Shown here in pieces: positions 61,322 to 64,000 of a stretch of DNA of 64,000 nucleotides. Made by a program: the position numbers and the translations under genes. Below the pieces are notes generated by a model that saw only the letters and a program-made list of their open reading frames with translations, had not been told where the DNA came from and searched no databases. Source of the DNA: an uncultured Bacteroidia bacterium (GTDB lineage Bacteria > Bacteroidota > Bacteroidia > Bacteroidales > Prolixibacteraceae); contig CAIXCY010000095.1 in assembly GCA_903918045.1 (NCBI GenBank), positions 1-64,000 of the forward strand, read 5' to 3'. Position 1 is the stretch's first letter. Each line of letters begins with the position of its first letter.

Positions 61322-62746
61322 ATGAATAATTTTATAGTGTTGATTTTACTTTGTACCACTTTAGGTTTGATTGGAACGGTTAATGCAGAAGATAAACCTG
61401 AGTTGAACCGACATTCAAATACAAAAGGAATAGCCTGGATTACAAGTCCTGAGACAAATGTATTGTTTCAATCTTCAAAATTTCGTTTTGTCTCAAAAAT
61501 GAAGGAAAACCTTGATCCAGAAATCAAAATTGATCCAACCCAAACTTATCAAACCATTGATGGTTTTGGGAATTGCCTCACAGGCGGGAGTGCTAAGTTA
61601 TTGCATCAGATGGACCCTAAGAGCAGGCAAGCGATTCTGAAGGAGTTGTTTTCGATGGATGGAAATAATATCGGAATCAGCTATTTGCGCATCAGTATTG
61701 GTGCATCTGATTTGGATGATCATGTTTTTTCGTACGATGACCTCCCTGCCGGGGAAACAGACAGCACACTGGCCCGTTTTTCACTTGCTCCCGATCAGGC
61801 CGATCTGATCCCAATTTTAAAGGAGATCCTGACGATCAATCCGCACATCAAAATTCTGGGTTCACCCTGGTCGGCTCCAACCTGGATGAAGACGAATAAC
61901 AACTCCAAAGGGGGAAGTTTAAAGACGGAGTTTTATAATACTTACGCACGGTATTTCATGAAATATATTCAGGGAATGATGGGTGAGGGGATTCTGATCG
62001 ACGCGATTACGATACAGAATGAGCCCCTGCATCCCGGGAATAATCCGAGTATGTTTATGCCAGCCCTGGAACAGTCTCTGTTTATCAAACAAAGTCTTGG
62101 ACCCCTTTTTGTCTCTTCAGGGATCAAGACCAAAATAATTGTTTATGACCACAATGCCGACAAACCCGATTATCCTTTGACAATTTTGAATGACCCAGAT
62201 GCCGCCAAATACGTTGATGGCTCTGCTTTTCATCTTTATGGAGGAAAGATCGAAGCACTGACCCCTGTTCATGAAGCCCATCCGGATAAGAACCTCTATT
62301 TTACAGAACAGTGGGTTGGTGCCCCTGGAAATCTGGCCGGTGATCTCGCCTGGCATGTTAGAACCCTAATTATCGGGGGAACCCGTAACTGGTGCCGTAA
62401 TGTGTTGGAATGGAACCTGGCCGCCGATCCGAAAAACAATCCCCATACCCCGGGAGGTTGTACCGAATGTCTGGGTGCAGTTACAATTGATGGAAATAAG
62501 GTAACCCGCAATCCTGCCTATTATATTATAGCTCATGCAGCAAAACTGGTCAGACCCGGTTCTGTGCGGATTGGGTCTAACACGAGTGATGCATTGCCAA
62601 ATGTTGCATTTCTTACACCTGACGGGAAAAAGGTGCTTATCGTGCAAAACAACAGCGGTACCAGAAAGAATTTCAATATTGAATTTAAAAGAAAAACAGT
62701 TTCTGTTTCGCTCGATAAGGATGCGGTAGGAACATATATTTGGTAA
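61322..62746 (+). CDS. GH30 enzyme, second copy
   Basis: The 474-residue protein has a cleavable signal peptide (MNNFIVLILLCTTLGLIGTVNA) and no lipobox, so it is periplasmic or secreted, unlike its paralogue at 55210. The acid/base is E234 in IQNEPLHPG and the nucleophile is E329 in YFTEQWVG. GFGNCLTGGSAKL and PWSAPTWMKTN are conserved. The frame is open upstream to a TTG directly after the GH81 stop, but the ATG at 61322 starts the signal peptide. It is the last gene of the locus. Confidence 0.92.
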   Translation: MNNFIVLILLCTTLGLIGTVNAEDKPELNRHSNTKGIAWITSPETNVLFQSSKFRFVSKMKENLDPEIKIDPTQTYQTIDGFGNCLTGGSAKLLHQMDPKSRQAILKELFSMDGNNIGISYLRISIGASDLDDHVFSYDDLPAGETDSTLARFSLAPDQADLIPILKEILTINPHIKILGSPWSAPTWMKTNNNSKGGSLKTEFYNTYARYFMKYIQGMMGEGILIDAITIQNEPLHPGNNPSMFMPALEQSLFIKQSLGPLFVSSGIKTKIIVYDHNADKPDYPLTILNDPDAAKYVDGSAFHLYGGKIEALTPVHEAHPDKNLYFTEQWVGAPGNLAGDLAWHVRTLIIGGTRNWCRNVLEWNLAADPKNNPHTPGGCTECLGAVTIDGNKVTRNPAYYIIAHAAKLVRPGSVRIGSNTSDALPNVAFLTPDGKKVLIVQNNSGTRKNFNIEFKRKTVSVSLDKDAVGTYIW

Positions 62747-62981
62747 TTATTGGTTTTTTTGATTGTTAGTTTAGAAAATGAGACCCGGCCTGATGAATAT
62801 TGGGTAGGGTTTCTGTTTTAATAAACTATTTGATCAAGTAAATATTTTTACAGATGTAAGATATTCTGTATTTTTACCCAATCAACTTGGTAATTCCAGT
62901 TCTGACAAAATACAAACAAAAAAGCAGAATGGTTTTTCTAAAGTTAATAAAGATAATTGTCAATCCTGAAATAGGAATATC

Positions 62982-64000
62982 ATGGAAAATGAAACCCATC
63001 GGTTGAAGGAGAGAATAATAGAACTTGAAACAGAAAATTCTATACTTAAACAACAGCAAACTAAGATTACAAAAGCCAAAGAGTTGTATCTTAAGATATT
63101 CGAGGAGTTTCCGGCTTTAATCTGGCGTTCGCGTTTGGATAAATTATGCGACTATTTTAATAAAACGTGGCTTGATTTCACTGGCAGGACTATGCAACAG
63201 GAATTTGGCAATGGTTGGGCTGAAGGCGTTCATCCAGATGATTTTGATTCCTGCTTACAAACGTATGTGACTTCATTCGATAAAAGAGAAGCTTTTTTAA
63301 TGGAGTACCGGATGAAAAATAGGTTTGGTGAATATCGCTGGATCAGAGATTTTGGAAGACCCTTTTACGATTTGGATAATTCATTTTTGGGATATATTGG
63401 TTCTTGCTATGACATCACTGAAATTAAAGATAACGAACTAAAGCTTATTGAATTAAACGCCACAAAAGACAAGTTTTTTTCAATTATTGCCCATGATCTG
63501 AGAAGCCCGTTCAATTCTGTTATCGGGTTTAGCGAGCATCTTCTGGAACTGATTGAGAAAAAAGAATATGAAAACATTGAGTTATACGCCAATATAATAC
63601 TTCAATCGTCAAATAGAGCAATGGATCTGCTAACCAACCTTTTTGAATGGTCACAATCGCAATCCGGCAGGATGGAGCTCCATCCTGAAGATTTCCCAAT
63701 GATTCCCCTTATTAAAGAACAGATAGTTTTGTACAAAGACATCGCCGAACAGAAATCGATTACAATTACAAATTCGTTAACACCAGATATTCGGGTTAAT
63801 GCCGATAAGGCTATGATAAAATCATTGTTGAGAAATCTGATTTCAAATGCAATTAAATTTACGCCTTCTGGCGGGAAAATTGCCATCTTAGTGGTGGAAA
63901 AACAAAATGAGATCATCGTTTCAGTAAGTGATAACGGCATTGGAATCTCAAAAGCAGGAATTAACAACTTATTCAGTATCGGTCATAGTTATTCTACTCC
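62982..64000 (+). CDS. PAS-domain sensor histidine kinase, 3' end cut by window edge
   Basis: The frame from the ATG at 62982 is open to the right edge (339 codons and a partial one). An N-terminal coiled coil precedes a PAS_3 domain (IFEEFPALIWRSRLDKLCDYFN, then FGEYRWIRDFGRPFYD), a HisKA domain with the phospho-acceptor His in FFSIIAHDLRSPFNS, and a HATPase domain with N-box RNLISNAIKFTPSGGK and G1 VSDNGIGISKAG. No membrane segment is present. The gene is separated from the beta-glucan locus by 235 bases without features, so its link to the locus is doubtful. Confidence 0.9.
   Translation, partial: MENETHRLKERIIELETENSILKQQQTKITKAKELYLKIFEEFPALIWRSRLDKLCDYFNKTWLDFTGRTMQQEFGNGWAEGVHPDDFDSCLQTYVTSFDKREAFLMEYRMKNRFGEYRWIRDFGRPFYDLDNSFLGYIGSCYDITEIKDNELKLIELNATKDKFFSIIAHDLRSPFNSVIGFSEHLLELIEKKEYENIELYANIILQSSNRAMDLLTNLFEWSQSQSGRMELHPEDFPMIPLIKEQIVLYKDIAEQKSITITNSLTPDIRVNADKAMIKSLLRNLISNAIKFTPSGGKIAILVVEKQNEIIVSVSDNGIGISKAGINNLFSIGHSYST

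Overview
The window is chromosomal DNA from a member of the Bacteroidota, most likely an anaerobic Bacteroidales or Marinilabiliales-type bacterium. The evidence is a SusC/SusD glycan utilisation locus, a type IX secretion (T9SS) C-terminal domain, Bacteroidota-type promoters (TAnnTTTG at -7), Bacteroidota-restricted families (DUF4831, HYC_CC_PP, BACON-like repeats) and the birA / rsfS-ftsH-cdsA order common in this phylum. A HydF homologue hints at [FeFe]-hydrogenase metabolism.

Layout. 1-2.4 kb: a PAS-domain sensor cut by the window edge (minus strand), a gene-poor stretch and tRNA-Pro(GGG). 2.4-14.1 kb: housekeeping. trxB is convergent with a long minus-strand series: rsfS, ftsH, a DUF2007 gene, cdsA, psd, pssA and an alpha-oxoamine synthase. 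birA is divergent from rsfS. Next come an SRPBCC gene, pyrE, a TlpA-like protein without redox cysteines, and coaD. 14.2-17.1 kb: hydF, an isochorismatase-like hydrolase and a SEC-C/DUF1186 protein.

17.6-29.3 kb: a copper (heavy-metal) resistance island on the plus strand. It holds a HYC_CC_PP protein, a secreted HMA protein, a CusA-type RND pump, a TolC-type channel, a CusB adaptor with a fused HMA domain, an AraC regulator with an HMA-like N-terminus, a CopA P-type ATPase and a small HMA chaperone. This island contains a family of AT-rich inverted repeats built on GAAATAAATTGAAATT. They lie inside cusA in frame, around a decayed four-helix-bundle (IVP/S23-type) gene, and across the signal-peptide region of the TolC-type gene.

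29.3-37.4 kb: a POT peptide transporter, the NAD(P)HX repair enzyme, a DUF4831 protein, an MFS transporter and aminoacyl-histidine dipeptidase.

37.6-62.7 kb: a large beta-glucan (laminarin-like) utilisation locus. A membrane-anchored propeller regulator precedes susC, susD, a surface glycan-binding-type lipoprotein, three GH16 enzymes, a sugar:H+ symporter, a GH149-type beta-1,3-oligoglucan phosphorylase, two GH30 enzymes and a 1515-residue GH81 enzyme with accessory modules and a T9SS signal. The likely scheme is: GH81 and GH16 cut beta-1,3-glucan outside, GH30 removes beta-1,6 branches, SusCD imports oligosaccharides, and the symporter and cytoplasmic phosphorylase complete catabolism as glucose 1-phosphate plus glucose. 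A PAS histidine kinase runs off the right edge.

Two copies of a small hairpin-bearing repeat (about 15.6 and 31.3 kb) and several inverted-repeat intergenic arrays are the least explained structures. All family names rest on reading motifs by eye; no database search was possible.
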